Assembly: GCA_012026785.1 (NCBI GenBank)
Contig: VEOW01000086.1
Location: 1-38,685 of the forward strand
Direction: 5' to 3'
Length of the DNA: 38,685 bases
From: Chloroflexota bacterium
GTDB taxonomy: Bacteria > Chloroflexota > Limnocylindria > Limnocylindrales > CSP1-4
The position numbers were made by a program, and so were the translations under genes. The notes under the pieces are model-generated. The model was not told the DNA's origin and ran no database searches. It saw nothing but the letters and a program-made list of their open reading frames with translations. Below are positions 31,211 through 38,685 of this stretch, in pieces (position 1 is the first letter of the stretch; every line of letters starts with the position of its first letter).

Positions 31211-31819
31211 GTGGAGGACCTTCGCTCGACGACCGTCGCCGACGATCCCATCCAGCGCCGTGACCTGGTCCTGCTCGAGCGCGCTCGCGAGGGCGAGCTC
31301 GACGCCTTCAACGACCTCGTCGTCTGCTACCAGGACATGCTCTACGCGCTGGTCGTTCGAATGGTGCCGGACCGCGACCAGGCATCCGACGCGGTCCAGG
31401 AGGCGTTCTTCAACGCCTATCGAAACCTCGAATCGTTCCGCGGCGGCAGCGTGAAGTCGTGGCTGAGCCGGATCGCCATCAACGCTGCGATGGACACCCA
31501 GCGCTTCCGCAAGCGTCGTCCCGCGGAGCCATATCCGGAACTCGAGGACGAGACGTGGCAGCCACCGGCCGACGCCTCCGCGGACCCGGTCACCGCGTCC
31601 CTGATGGCCGAGCGCCACCGAGCCCTCAACGCCGCCCTCGCGAGGATCACCGACGACCAGCGAACGGCGATCGTGCTGTACGACATCGAGGGCTACGACT
31701 ACGCCGAGATCGCGGGGCTGACGGGGGTCTCGATCGGGACGGTGAAGTCTCGTATTCACCGCGGCCGGCTCGCGTTACGCGGGCTGCTGCTCGATCGGAT
31801 GGACCTGTTCCGTGGCTGA
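31211..31819 (+). CDS. ECF-type RNA polymerase sigma factor (second)
   Basis: A 202-aa sigma factor with regions 2 (LLERAREGELDAFNDLV, RDQASDAVQEAFFNAYRNL, SWLSRIAINAAMD) and 4 (ARITDDQRTAIVLYDIEGYD, YAEIAGLTGVSIGTVKSRIH). A variable acidic linker joins them (PYPELEDETWQPPADA). GTG 31211 is chosen because GGAGG (31194-31198) lies at a usable distance; ATG 31160 and ATG 31199 are in frame, the first close to the predicted RNA start, so the true N-terminus could be up to 17 residues longer. A canonical ECF promoter lies 65 nt upstream. The following gene overlaps by 8 nt and encodes a membrane partner. Confidence 0.9.
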   Translation: MEDLRSTTVADDPIQRRDLVLLERAREGELDAFNDLVVCYQDMLYALVVRMVPDRDQASDAVQEAFFNAYRNLESFRGGSVKSWLSRIAINAAMDTQRFRKRRPAEPYPELEDETWQPPADASADPVTASLMAERHRALNAALARITDDQRTAIVLYDIEGYDYAEIAGLTGVSIGTVKSRIHRGRLALRGLLLDRMDLFRG

Positions 31820-32684
31820 CCAGCTTCAGCTGCCAGAGCCGCCCGAGCCGACGGAGCAGGACGAGGCCGCCGAGTCGGCGGAGTCAGCGGAGTCGGGGGA
31901 GCCCGGCGAGCGGCCCGAGCCGGTTGACCGCGGCGACGAGGCCAAGCTCGCGGCCGCGGCCCGGCACGCCCTCCACGACGAGGAGCTCGTCGCCGCGTAC
32001 GCCGCCGGCGCGTTGGAAACCGACGAGCCCGACGAGGTCTCACGTGCCCGGGCGCTGGTCGAGCGGTGCTCGGTCTGCCGCGACCTGCACGCCGACCTCG
32101 TGACCATCGAGGCAGCTCACCGCACGACGGCCGGCCTGGTGGTCGCCGCGGCCCGCGATTTCCGGCTGACGGAGGAGGACGCCGAGCGCCTTCGCCCGGG
32201 CGTGGCCGTGGTTCGACGAGCCGCGGCAGCGGCGGCGCCTGCCGAACCTGTGCCGGCACCCCGGCAGGCACCGCCAGCCCAGCCCGTGCCGACGACTCAG
32301 CCCGTGCCGACCCAGGCCGCGCCGCCGATGTCGTTCCTCGAGCGCATTCGGGCCGCGTTCGGCTCCGGCGCCCGGCCGCTGGGCGGCGCGCTCGTCGCGG
32401 CCGGCCTTGTCGGGATCCTCGTCGGGTCGGCGAGCTTCGCAGCGATGCCCGGCGGCGCCCCGCTGCCGCTCGGCTACGACCGCCAGGAGGCATCGGCACC
32501 GGGAGCCACGGCCGCTCCGGCCGCCCAGGGCGGGGAGAACGGGTCGAATGATGGGAACGACTTCCGGGCGGGGTCGATGACCGTCGACCTTCGGTTCGTG
32601 GTCCTCGGCGTGTCGGTCGGTGTCGCGCTGATCGGGCTTGTGCTCCTCGCCAGGTCGCGCCGCCGGGCCCGGGAGTCCGACTGA
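31812..32684 (+). CDS. Putative membrane anti-sigma factor
   Basis: A 290-aa protein with an acidic, Glu/Pro-rich N-terminus (about 1-40), a cytoplasmic domain with ERCSVCRDLHADL (a CXXC followed by an LHADL motif), the segment ARDFRLTEEDAERLRPG, a Pro/Ala linker, a membrane segment at about 195-215 (GALVAAGLVGILVGSASFA) and a second at about 258-280 (FVVLGVSVGVALIGLVLLA). The CX2C site could bind zinc with an upstream His, as in ZAS anti-sigma factors, but the exact HX3C spacing is absent. GTG 31812 overlaps the sigma gene by 8 nt, strong evidence of a sigma/anti-sigma pair. A paralogue lacking its own sigma gene lies at 32972. Confidence 0.8.
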   Translation: MADQLQLPEPPEPTEQDEAAESAESAESGEPGERPEPVDRGDEAKLAAAARHALHDEELVAAYAAGALETDEPDEVSRARALVERCSVCRDLHADLVTIEAAHRTTAGLVVAAARDFRLTEEDAERLRPGVAVVRRAAAAAAPAEPVPAPRQAPPAQPVPTTQPVPTQAAPPMSFLERIRAAFGSGARPLGGALVAAGLVGILVGSASFAAMPGGAPLPLGYDRQEASAPGATAAPAAQGGENGSNDGNDFRAGSMTVDLRFVVLGVSVGVALIGLVLLARSRRRARESD

Positions 32685-32794
32685 CGTCCTGGCACCACGC
32701 CCTGGCCGCACCTCGTGGCTGTGTTCCGTACGGCAACCTAAATGACAAGATCCGGGCCTGAATCGGTCCGATCGCGCGCATTTCCGTCAGTGGA

Positions 32795-32892
32795 GTAGCC
32801 CAGCAGAACAAGACGACCTGCTTTGGTCAGCTGGAGGCGTCTGAGAGCGCCGGTACGGGCCGAAGTCGTCGCTTAGGTAGCTCAGCAGAACA
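32795..32892. repeat. 16-bp direct repeat, two copies 82 bp apart
   Basis: GTAGCCCAGCAGAACA (32795-32810) and GTAGCTCAGCAGAACA (32877-32892) differ at one base. They lie in a 287-nt noncoding stretch (32685-32971) between the two anti-sigma-like genes. The flanks are not otherwise alike. Confidence 0.65.
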
Positions 32893-32934
32893 TCGGGCAG
32901 GTCGGTAGGCACGTTCGTTCACGCGCTGTGCGAG

Positions 32935-32960
32935 GGAACCAGGCCGGTCCGACGACCGTC
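32935..32960 (+). promoter_or_regulatory. ECF-type promoter of the orphan anti-sigma-like gene
   Basis: GGAACC (32935-32940) and CGTC (32957-32960) are separated by 16 nt, the same as at 31121-31146. ATG 32972 follows 11 nt after CGTC, so the transcript would have a very short leader or none. Confidence 0.72.
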
Positions 32961-32971
32961 CCTCCCTCGAG

Positions 32972-33745
32972 ATGCCCATCCGAAACGACCATGACGCTCA
33001 CGACGCTGCCCTCATCGCCGCGCACGCCGCCGGCGATCTCACGGGTGCGGGGCTCATCCTCGCCAACCGCCTCCTCGCGACCTGCGACGACTGCGCCGCG
33101 CTGCACGCCGACCTGCGGGCCATTGCCGCTTCGACGCGCGCATTGCAGCCGATGCCGGTCCTTGCCGCCGCGCCCCGCGACTTCCGGCTGACACCGGAGC
33201 AGGCCTCGCGCCTCCGTCGCGGCAACCTCGTTCGAAGGCTGCTGCGCCCGTTCGCGGCCGCCTCGTCAGCCGTGCAACCGCTCGCGGCCGCGTTCAGTGG
33301 CCTCGGTGCCGTGGGGCTGGCGATCGTGCTCCTCGTGCCGGCCTTCGCGACGCCCGCGGGCGCGCCGGCGGAAGAGCGCAACACGCTGTCCGCCGCCGAC
33401 TCGCGAGCTACCCTCGCCCCGGCCCCGGTCCCCGGCCGTGCTGCCGCCGGACCGACGGCGGGCTCTGTCGATGACTACGCGACGGCCGCGCCGAACCCGA
33501 GGGCCGCGCCGAACCCGACGGCCGCGCCGGACGCCTCGGCCGCGCTCGCACCCGCTGAGCAGGCGACCGGGCAGCCGGGTGAGAAGGACGACGGCGCGGA
33601 CGAGGAGAACGCACCGCGGAGCGCGCCAGGGGCGGCCTCCGGTGGCCCCACAACGACGACGCTCGTCCTCGTCGGGTCGACCGCCCTGCTGGGAATCGGC
33701 CTGGCGCTGTTCCTCCTCCGAGCCCTCGCTCGCCGCGTCGTCTGA
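32972..33745 (+). CDS. Orphan anti-sigma-like membrane protein, paralogue of the gene at 31812
   Basis: A 257-aa protein built like the product of 31812. It has a cytoplasmic TCDDCAALHADLRAI (CXXC then LHADL), then APRDFRLTPEQASRLRRGN, matching ARDFRLTEEDAERLRPG in the paralogue. One membrane segment lies at about 108-128 (GLGAVGLAIVLLVPAFA), then a Pro/Ala linker with three 18-bp repeats, and a C-terminal membrane segment (about 231-252). The N-terminus has several His (NDHDAHDAALIAAHAAG). No sigma gene is next to it, but its promoter matches the ECF promoter of the neighbouring sigma operon, so it probably belongs to that regulon and may be a second brake, a decoy or a sensor. Overall similarity outside the motifs is low. 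Confidence 0.78.
   Translation: MPIRNDHDAHDAALIAAHAAGDLTGAGLILANRLLATCDDCAALHADLRAIAASTRALQPMPVLAAAPRDFRLTPEQASRLRRGNLVRRLLRPFAAASSAVQPLAAAFSGLGAVGLAIVLLVPAFATPAGAPAEERNTLSAADSRATLAPAPVPGRAAAGPTAGSVDDYATAAPNPRAAPNPTAAPDASAALAPAEQATGQPGEKDDGADEENAPRSAPGAASGGPTTTTLVLVGSTALLGIGLALFLLRALARRVV
33481..33534 (+). repeat. In-frame 18-bp tandem repeat, three units
   Basis: Three 18-bp units, the first two differing at one base, encode the Ala-Pro-Asn repeat of the linker in the orphan anti-sigma-like protein. The number of units may vary between strains by slippage. Confidence 0.7.
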
Positions 33746-33841
33746 CCGGGGGCGCAGCCCAGCCCGGTACACTCTGGGTGCGGTGATTCGCCCGCTGAAT
33801 CGCCGCTCGACGGAGGCACGGACAACCCCTACGAGGCGGCC

Positions 33842-36772
33842 ATGGCACGCCTGATGCTGCTCGACGGCTTCGGGCTCGTCTATCGCGGATACTTCGCGCT
33901 CCCGCCGCTCACGACCTCGAAGGGTGAGCTGGTCAACGGCGTCTTCGGCTTCTGCAGCATCGTCCTGCGCGGCATCGCCGACCTCAAGCCCGACTACGTC
34001 GCGGTCGCGTTCGACCTCTCGGGACCGACCTTCCGGCACGAGCAGTACGCCGAGTACAAGGCCACCCGGACGCGCATGCCTGATGACCTGGCGGCCCAGT
34101 TCCCGATGGTTCGCGAGGTGGTGAAGGCGCTGCGATTCCCGGTCTACGAGCTCCAGGGCTACGAGGCCGACGACGTCATCGGCACGCTGACCGTCCAGGC
34201 CGAGGCGGCCGACGTCGAGACGACGATCGTCAGCGTCGATCTCGACATGCTCCAGCTCGTCAGCGACAAGACCCGGCTGATGACGACCCGATCCGGCGTG
34301 GAGAACACGGTCATCTATGACCCGGCCCGGATCGACGAGCGGTTCGGGCTGCGGCCGGACCAGATGATCGACTACAAGGCCCTCAAGGGCGACCCGACCG
34401 ACAACATCCCGGGCGTCCCGGGGGTTGGCGAGAAGACGGCCGCCAAGCTCGTCGCCCAGTTCGAGACCCTCGACGCGCTGTACGAGCGGCTGGACGAGGT
34501 CAAGCCCGACAAGCTCCGCGAGAAGCTGCTTGAGAACCGCGAGGATGTCTTCCGTGGCCGCCAGCTCTCGACGATCGTTCGCGACCTGCCGGTGACCCTG
34601 GACCTCGAGGCGGCCCGCCTCGGCGACTACGACCGGGACACGGTCATCCGGCTGTTCCGCGAGTACGAGTTCCGGACCCTCATCGAACGCCTGCCGGCGA
34701 TGTCAGGCGAGGATCCGACGGCCAAGATCCAGGCCCTGCGCGAGGTCGCGGCGAGCGGCTCGGTCCCGGCGGCCAAGGTCGGCACCGACCGGCCCGCCGG
34801 CTGGGGCGCGGGGCGGCCGATTCGAGCGGGTTCGATGGGCGGTGACGGGCTGCAGCTGTCGCTCGATTTCGACGCGGTCGGCGGGGCGGCCGGCGGGGCG
34901 GCCGCTGGGTCGCGACCGGCTGCCGGGGGCGCGGGCGAGCGCTTCGACGACCTGGCGACGGCCCTGGCGGCCACGATCGCCGATCCGACTCGGATCGGGA
35001 TCGTCGACGCCGACGGGGTCGCTGATCTCGCTCCATGGCTGGGCGAGCAGCGGGCCGTCGGCGCGGCGATCGTGTACGACGCCCCGCGTCCGCGCCGCGG
35101 CGTGGCCCAGGCCTTCGCCGTCGCGGCGCGTGACGGTCGCGGCGTCGCGGCGAGCGGGCCGGAGGCGTCGGAGCGGCTGCGCGGGCTCATCGAGGCTCGC
35201 GACCTGCCGATCGTCGCCCACGAGGCGAAGCCGATCCTCGTGGCGCGATTCGCCGCGGACAGCGAGGCGCGGGCAACGCCGGTCGACTTCGACACCCAGA
35301 TCGCCGCCTACATCCTGAACGCCGCGCTGCGCTCACAGGCAATCGCCGATGTCGTGGCCGAGCGGCTCGACCTCGTGCTGCCGCCGCCCAAGGAGCTCGC
35401 TCCCGTCCATCGCGCCGGCTTGGAGGCCCTGTCCGCGCTGGCCTGCCGAGACGTCCTCGCCCGGAGCCTCGAGGAGGAGGGCCTTGAACGGCTCTACCGG
35501 GAGATCGAGCTGCCGCTCGTCCCGATCCTCGCGCGCATGGAGGCTCGTGGCGTTGCGGTCGACCTCGAGGCCCTGGCCGTGCTCGATCGCGAGTTCGGCG
35601 CCGAGATCGCCCGCCTCGAGGAGGAGATCTACGCCGCCGTCGGTCACCAGTTCACGATCGGCTCGCCCAAGCAGCTCGGCGACATCCTGTTCGAGGAGCT
35701 GCGACTCCCGAAGGGCAAGCGGACGAAGACCGGCTACTCGACCGACGCCTCCGTCCTCGAAGAGCTGGTCGGTGTTCACCCGGTCATTCAGCCGATCCTC
35801 GACTGGCGGATCTACACCAAGCTGCGCTCGACCTACGTCGAGGCCCTGCCGACACTGATCGCCGACGACGGGCGGGTCCACACGACCTTCCACCAGGCCG
35901 TCGCGGCCACTGGTCGCCTGTCGTCGTCGGACCCCAACCTCCAGAACATCCCGATCCGGACCCCCCTCGGCCGGCGCATCCGGAGCGCGTTCATCGCCGG
36001 CTCCCCTGACACGACCCTCGTGGCGGCGGACTACTCGCAGATCGAGCTGCGGATCATCGCCCACGTGTCGGGCGACCAGCACCTCAAGGAGGCCTTCGAA
36101 CAGCAGCTGGACATCCACCGGGCGACCGCCGCCCGGGTGCTCCACAAGGAGCCGTCGGAGGTGACGCCCGACGAGCGCTCGATGGCCAAGATGGTCAACT
36201 TCGGGCTGGCCTACGGGACGAGCGACTACGGCCTCTCGACGCGAGCCGGGATCAGCCGCCAGGAGGCCCAGGAGTTCATCAACTCCTACTTCGCGGCCTA
36301 CAGCGGGATCAGCTACTACATGCTCCACATCAAGGAGACGGCCCGCCGCCAGGGCTTCGTTACGACCCTCCTCGGCCGGAAGCGCCAGATCCCCGAGCTC
36401 CACGCCGCCATCCCGGCCCTGCGCGGGGCGGGGGAGCGGATGGCCATCAACATGCCGATCCAGGGCACCGCGGCCGACATCGTCAAGATCGCGATGATCC
36501 GGCTGGCCGAACGGCTGTCGAGCGAGGGCTTCCGGGCTCGAATGCTGCTCCAGGTGCACGACGAGCTGCTGCTCGAGGTGCCGCGCGACGAGGTCGACCG
36601 GCTCGTGCCGGTGCTGCGCGAGACGATGGAGGGTGCCCTGCCGCTCGACGTGCCGCTCACCGTGGACGTCAAGGTCGGAACGGACTGGGAGTCGATGACG
36701 CCGCTCTCGCGCCGCGACGCTGCCCTCGCAGAGGCCGACGAGGCGCCGGAGGCTCCGGCGATCGCGGGCTAA
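33842..36772 (+). CDS. polA: DNA polymerase I
   Basis: A 976-aa family A polymerase. The 5'-nuclease domain (about 1-290) starts MARLMLLDGFGLVYRGYFAL and includes YEADDVIGTL, DYKALKGDPTDNIPGVPGVG and the helix-hairpin-helix. The middle domain (about 370-560) has no visible DxE exonuclease motif, so 3'-5' proofreading is probably absent, as in Taq and Bacillus PolI. The polymerase domain has TGRLSSSDPNLQNIPIRT, motif A DYSQIELR (D about 730), motif B RSMAKMVNFGLAYG and motif C QVHDELLLEV (D about 907). A low-complexity Gly/Ala linker precedes the middle domain (about 345-365). GAGGC lies close before ATG 33842; a -10-like TACACT is at 33768-33773. The stop overlaps that of the convergent MFS gene. 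Confidence 0.97.
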   Translation: MARLMLLDGFGLVYRGYFALPPLTTSKGELVNGVFGFCSIVLRGIADLKPDYVAVAFDLSGPTFRHEQYAEYKATRTRMPDDLAAQFPMVREVVKALRFPVYELQGYEADDVIGTLTVQAEAADVETTIVSVDLDMLQLVSDKTRLMTTRSGVENTVIYDPARIDERFGLRPDQMIDYKALKGDPTDNIPGVPGVGEKTAAKLVAQFETLDALYERLDEVKPDKLREKLLENREDVFRGRQLSTIVRDLPVTLDLEAARLGDYDRDTVIRLFREYEFRTLIERLPAMSGEDPTAKIQALREVAASGSVPAAKVGTDRPAGWGAGRPIRAGSMGGDGLQLSLDFDAVGGAAGGAAAGSRPAAGGAGERFDDLATALAATIADPTRIGIVDADGVADLAPWLGEQRAVGAAIVYDAPRPRRGVAQAFAVAARDGRGVAASGPEASERLRGLIEARDLPIVAHEAKPILVARFAADSEARATPVDFDTQIAAYILNAALRSQAIADVVAERLDLVLPPPKELAPVHRAGLEALSALACRDVLARSLEEEGLERLYREIELPLVPILARMEARGVAVDLEALAVLDREFGAEIARLEEEIYAAVGHQFTIGSPKQLGDILFEELRLPKGKRTKTGYSTDASVLEELVGVHPVIQPILDWRIYTKLRSTYVEALPTLIADDGRVHTTFHQAVAATGRLSSSDPNLQNIPIRTPLGRRIRSAFIAGSPDTTLVAADYSQIELRIIAHVSGDQHLKEAFEQQLDIHRATAARVLHKEPSEVTPDERSMAKMVNFGLAYGTSDYGLSTRAGISRQEAQEFINSYFAAYSGISYYMLHIKETARRQGFVTTLLGRKRQIPELHAAIPALRGAGERMAINMPIQGTAADIVKIAMIRLAERLSSEGFRARMLLQVHDELLLEVPRDEVDRLVPVLRETMEGALPLDVPLTVDVKVGTDWESMTPLSRRDAALAEADEAPEAPAIAG

Positions 36773-37980
36773 CGCGCGGCGAGCGCGCCGCGTGATCGCA
36801 GCAGGCGCGGGGCAGTGAGCGCGACCAAGAGTCCTGCCGCGAGGGGAATCGCGAACGCCGCACCGAGCCCCCAGGCATCCGCAGCCGCGCCGACGAGCAC
36901 GGGCGCGATGGCGAATCCGAGGCGCGCCAGCCACGACACGATCCCGACGGCGTGGGCGCTCGAGATCCCGGGCCGGGAGGCCGCGGCAGCGATCATCACC
37001 GGGAACAGCGGCGCAGCTCCAAGTCCCACGACTCCGAACCCGAGGGCCGCGAGGGGCACGGAGTCGCCCGGGCTCGCCAGCATCACGAGGCCGAGGCCGG
37101 AGGCCGCCGCGAGGCCACCGGCGCGGGCGATCGTCGTGTTGCCCCAGCGGTCGATCAGGCGGTCGTTCACGAGCCGACCGCCGGTCAGGGTCGCGGTGTA
37201 GACCAGGTAGCCGACCGCCGCGAGCCCGGCCTGCGCCCCGAGGACGTCGGCGAGGTACAGGGTGTTCCAGGTCTGGGCGGCGTCCTCCAACATCACCCCG
37301 AGGATGCCGATCAGCGCGATGGGCAGCAGGAGGCGCAGCAGGCCGACGACTCGCGCGCCCCGGCCGGCCAGTCCGGCACCGGCCCCAAGAGTGACCGGGG
37401 TTTCGTCCCTCGGCTCGGGGAGCAGGAGGCGCGATGCCGCGAGACAGGCAACCGCGAGCGCTCCACCAACGATCGCGAGATGGAGCGCGACCGGAACGCC
37501 GAGCCCGGCCGCCACGGCGCCGGTTGCGGCACCGGCGAGCGTCCCGCCGCTCCACAGGCCGTGGAAGGCATGGAGAATCGATCGACCGTACCGTCCCTGG
37601 ACAGCGATGCCGTGGGTGTTCATCGCGGCGTCCATCACGGCATCGAGCGCACCGAGGGTCGCGAACACGAGGGCGAGACCCAGCCAGCTCGGCGCGAGGC
37701 CGACTGCGGCGAGCGCGATCGCGTAGGCGACGCCCGTCCAGGTCGTCACGAGTCCGCTGCCGAACCGATGGACGAGCGAGCCCGCGGCGGCGCCCGCGAC
37801 GAGACCCCCGATCGGCATCGCCGCGAGCGCGGCGCCCACGCCGGCGTTCGTGAGGTCGAGGGCGTCCTTGATCGCCGGCATCCGGGGGATGACGTTCGCC
37901 ATCAGCATCCCGTTGACCAGGAACAGGGCGCTCACGCCGACGCGGGCGCGTCGCGCCCGGGGATCCGTGGCGGTCGCCAT
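36769..37980 (-). CDS. MFS transporter
   Basis: A 403-aa major facilitator with about 12 hydrophobic segments. The loop 2-3 signature region reads AAAGSLVHRFGSGLVTT, and the second half repeats it at LTGGRLVNDRLIDRWGNTT. The start LFLVNGMLMANVIPRMPAIKDAL resembles the fucose-permease/YbjJ-like branch. The C-terminal half includes a GLGAAPLFPVMIAAAA segment typical of that group. Substrate unknown. ATG 37980 has TACGCT 8 nt upstream and no Shine-Dalgarno. Its TAG overlaps the polA TAA in the bases CTAA. Divergent from mutM with a 44-nt gap. Confidence 0.9.
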   Translation of the reverse strand: MATATDPRARRARVGVSALFLVNGMLMANVIPRMPAIKDALDLTNAGVGAALAAMPIGGLVAGAAAGSLVHRFGSGLVTTWTGVAYAIALAAVGLAPSWLGLALVFATLGALDAVMDAAMNTHGIAVQGRYGRSILHAFHGLWSGGTLAGAATGAVAAGLGVPVALHLAIVGGALAVACLAASRLLLPEPRDETPVTLGAGAGLAGRGARVVGLLRLLLPIALIGILGVMLEDAAQTWNTLYLADVLGAQAGLAAVGYLVYTATLTGGRLVNDRLIDRWGNTTIARAGGLAAASGLGLVMLASPGDSVPLAALGFGVVGLGAAPLFPVMIAAAASRPGISSAHAVGIVSWLARLGFAIAPVLVGAAADAWGLGAAFAIPLAAGLLVALTAPRLLRSRGALAAR

Positions 37981-37988
37981 GGCGACCG

Positions 37989-37994
37989 AGCGTA
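37989..37994 (-). promoter_or_regulatory. Candidate -10 element for leaderless MFS mRNA
   Basis: TACGCT on the minus strand (37994-37989) is 8 nt before ATG 37980. It stands back to back with the mutM -10 in a 44-nt gap. Confidence 0.4.
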
Positions 37995-38012
37995 GCGGCG
38001 CCCGGCACTTGC

Positions 38013-38018
38013 TACCTT
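38013..38018 (+). promoter_or_regulatory. Candidate extended -10 element for leaderless mutM mRNA
   Basis: TGCTACCTT (38010-38018) has the TGn extension followed by TACCTT, 6 nt before ATG 38025. No Shine-Dalgarno and no clear -35 are present. Confidence 0.42.
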
Positions 38019-38024
38019 GCGGTC

Positions 38025-38685
38025 ATGCCCGAGCTCCCCGAGGTCGAAACGGTTGCGCGCGATCTGCGCGGTCTCGTCGTCGGGGCGCGCATCGCGGGGG
38101 TCCGCGTGAACTGGCTGCGGACGCTTCGATCGCAGGACCCGTCATCATTCGAACGGGCGGTCGTCGGTCGAACGATCGTCGGGACGTCGCGACGGGCGAA
38201 GCTCGTCGTGCTCGACCTTGACGACGCAGGGGCGATCACCGTCCATCTCAAGATGACCGGCCAGCTGTTCGTCGTTCGCGCCGCCGTGCCCGAGGACCCG
38301 TACGTCCGGCTCGTGCTGGTCTTCGAGGATGGCCGGGAGCTGCGGTTCCGGGACATCCGCAAGTTCGGGCGGGTCGGACTGGCCTGGCGCGATCCGTCGA
38401 CCGGTGACCTGCGGGGCGAGCTCGGCGGGGAGCGGACCTTCAAGGGCTTCGGGCCGGAGCCGCTCGATCCGGGGTTCACGGCGCGGGCGTTCGCCCGACG
38501 GTTGCGGGGCCGTCGCGGTCGCCTGAAGCCGCTGCTCATGGACCAGTCGTTCCTCGCCGGCGTCGGCAACATCTACGCCGACGAGGCCCTCTGGGCCGCC
38601 CGGCTGCACCCGCTGCGGTCGGCCGGGTCGCTCCGGCCCGGGCAACCGGCACGCCTGTATCGCGCGCTGCGCCGGATCCTCGCCG
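38025..38685 (+). CDS. mutM: Formamidopyrimidine-DNA glycosylase, 5' part
   Basis: The first 220 residues of Fpg/MutM, which excises 8-oxoguanine and formamidopyrimidines. The N-terminus MPELPEVETVARDL carries the catalytic Pro2 and Glu3 expected after Met removal. The catalytic lysine of the beta-hairpin is in HLKMTGQL, and the helix-two-turn-helix segment LLMDQSFLAGVGNIYADEAL (with GVGNIYADE) is intact. The C-terminal zinc finger (about 60 residues) lies beyond the window. ATG 38025 follows a -10-like box by only 6 nt. Together with the nearby polA it gives the end of the window a DNA-repair character. Confidence 0.96.
   Translation, partial: MPELPEVETVARDLRGLVVGARIAGVRVNWLRTLRSQDPSSFERAVVGRTIVGTSRRAKLVVLDLDDAGAITVHLKMTGQLFVVRAAVPEDPYVRLVLVFEDGRELRFRDIRKFGRVGLAWRDPSTGDLRGELGGERTFKGFGPEPLDPGFTARAFARRLRGRRGRLKPLLMDQSFLAGVGNIYADEALWAARLHPLRSAGSLRPGQPARLYRALRRILA

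Noticed and set aside
32870-32930. tRNA-like text (GGTAGCTCAGC) in the gap before the orphan anti-sigma-like gene
   Set aside because: No acceptor stem, anticodon stem or T arm can be drawn, so it is not a tRNA.
35333-38008. An 891-codon minus-strand frame over polA and the MFS gene
   Set aside because: It covers two clearly recognised genes in other frames and has no motif of its own.
1-38685. CRISPR arrays, rRNA genes, intact insertion sequences, known riboswitches
   Set aside because: None was seen. No regularly spaced identical repeats, no rRNA core text and no transposase motifs were found on either strand.

Overview
The window is a high-GC, gene-dense bacterial chromosome segment with short intergenic gaps, many GTG/TTG starts and frequent 1-8 nt gene overlaps. 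The gene set fits a monoderm-type, uncultured Chloroflexota lineage (Limnocylindria-like): lipoprotein solute-binding proteins, no outer-membrane genes, a DnaE with an intact-looking PHP domain, and a PolA whose proofreading motifs are not recognisable. Actinomycetota is the main alternative. This is an inference from gene content and style, not a phylogenetic result.

Layout. 1-2333: the 3' part of gatB, a small membrane protein and a Cys/Met-metabolism PLP enzyme. 2647-6558 (minus strand): a compact operon of a CoA-binding protein, a two-domain cytidine deaminase, an unrecognised 253-aa protein, a PfkB kinase and a nucleoside phosphorylase. 6753-13643 (plus): a complete BMP-type nucleoside ABC importer (lipoprotein, double ATPase, two permeases) followed by a nucleoside hydrolase and a GDSL esterase. 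13872-19167: a second, paralogous BMP importer. Together, 2.6-19.2 kb form one nucleoside uptake and salvage island: two importers bring nucleosides in, and the hydrolase, phosphorylase, deaminase and probable sugar kinase process them. In each cassette a strong hairpin lies between the binding-protein gene and the ATPase gene.

19192-25769: a cupin plus class III nucleotide cyclase fusion (minus), a large unrecognised lipoprotein with a probable frameshift at its C-terminus, and dnaE. 26066-29188: three small genes (one DUF1059-like, too short for most ORF callers), an ECF sigma factor with a membrane partner, and a PaaI-like thioesterase. 29232-30023: a tRNA-Leu(CAA) gene with a strong promoter that contains a LexA/SOS-box-like element, followed directly by a free-standing LAGLIDADG homing-endonuclease-like ORF. 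30061-33745: a phosphotriesterase-family hydrolase, a second ECF sigma factor with its membrane partner, and a second copy of the partner that has no sigma gene of its own. The sigma gene and this orphan partner gene carry the same GGAACC-N16-CGTC promoter. 33842-38685: polA, an MFS transporter and the 5' part of mutM.

The observations most worth following are the shared ECF promoter with an orphan anti-sigma-like gene, the tRNA-Leu/homing-endonuclease locus with its SOS-like operator, the unrecognised gene inside the nucleoside operon, the paired dyads upstream of dnaE, and a recurring leaderless-promoter pattern at five genes.
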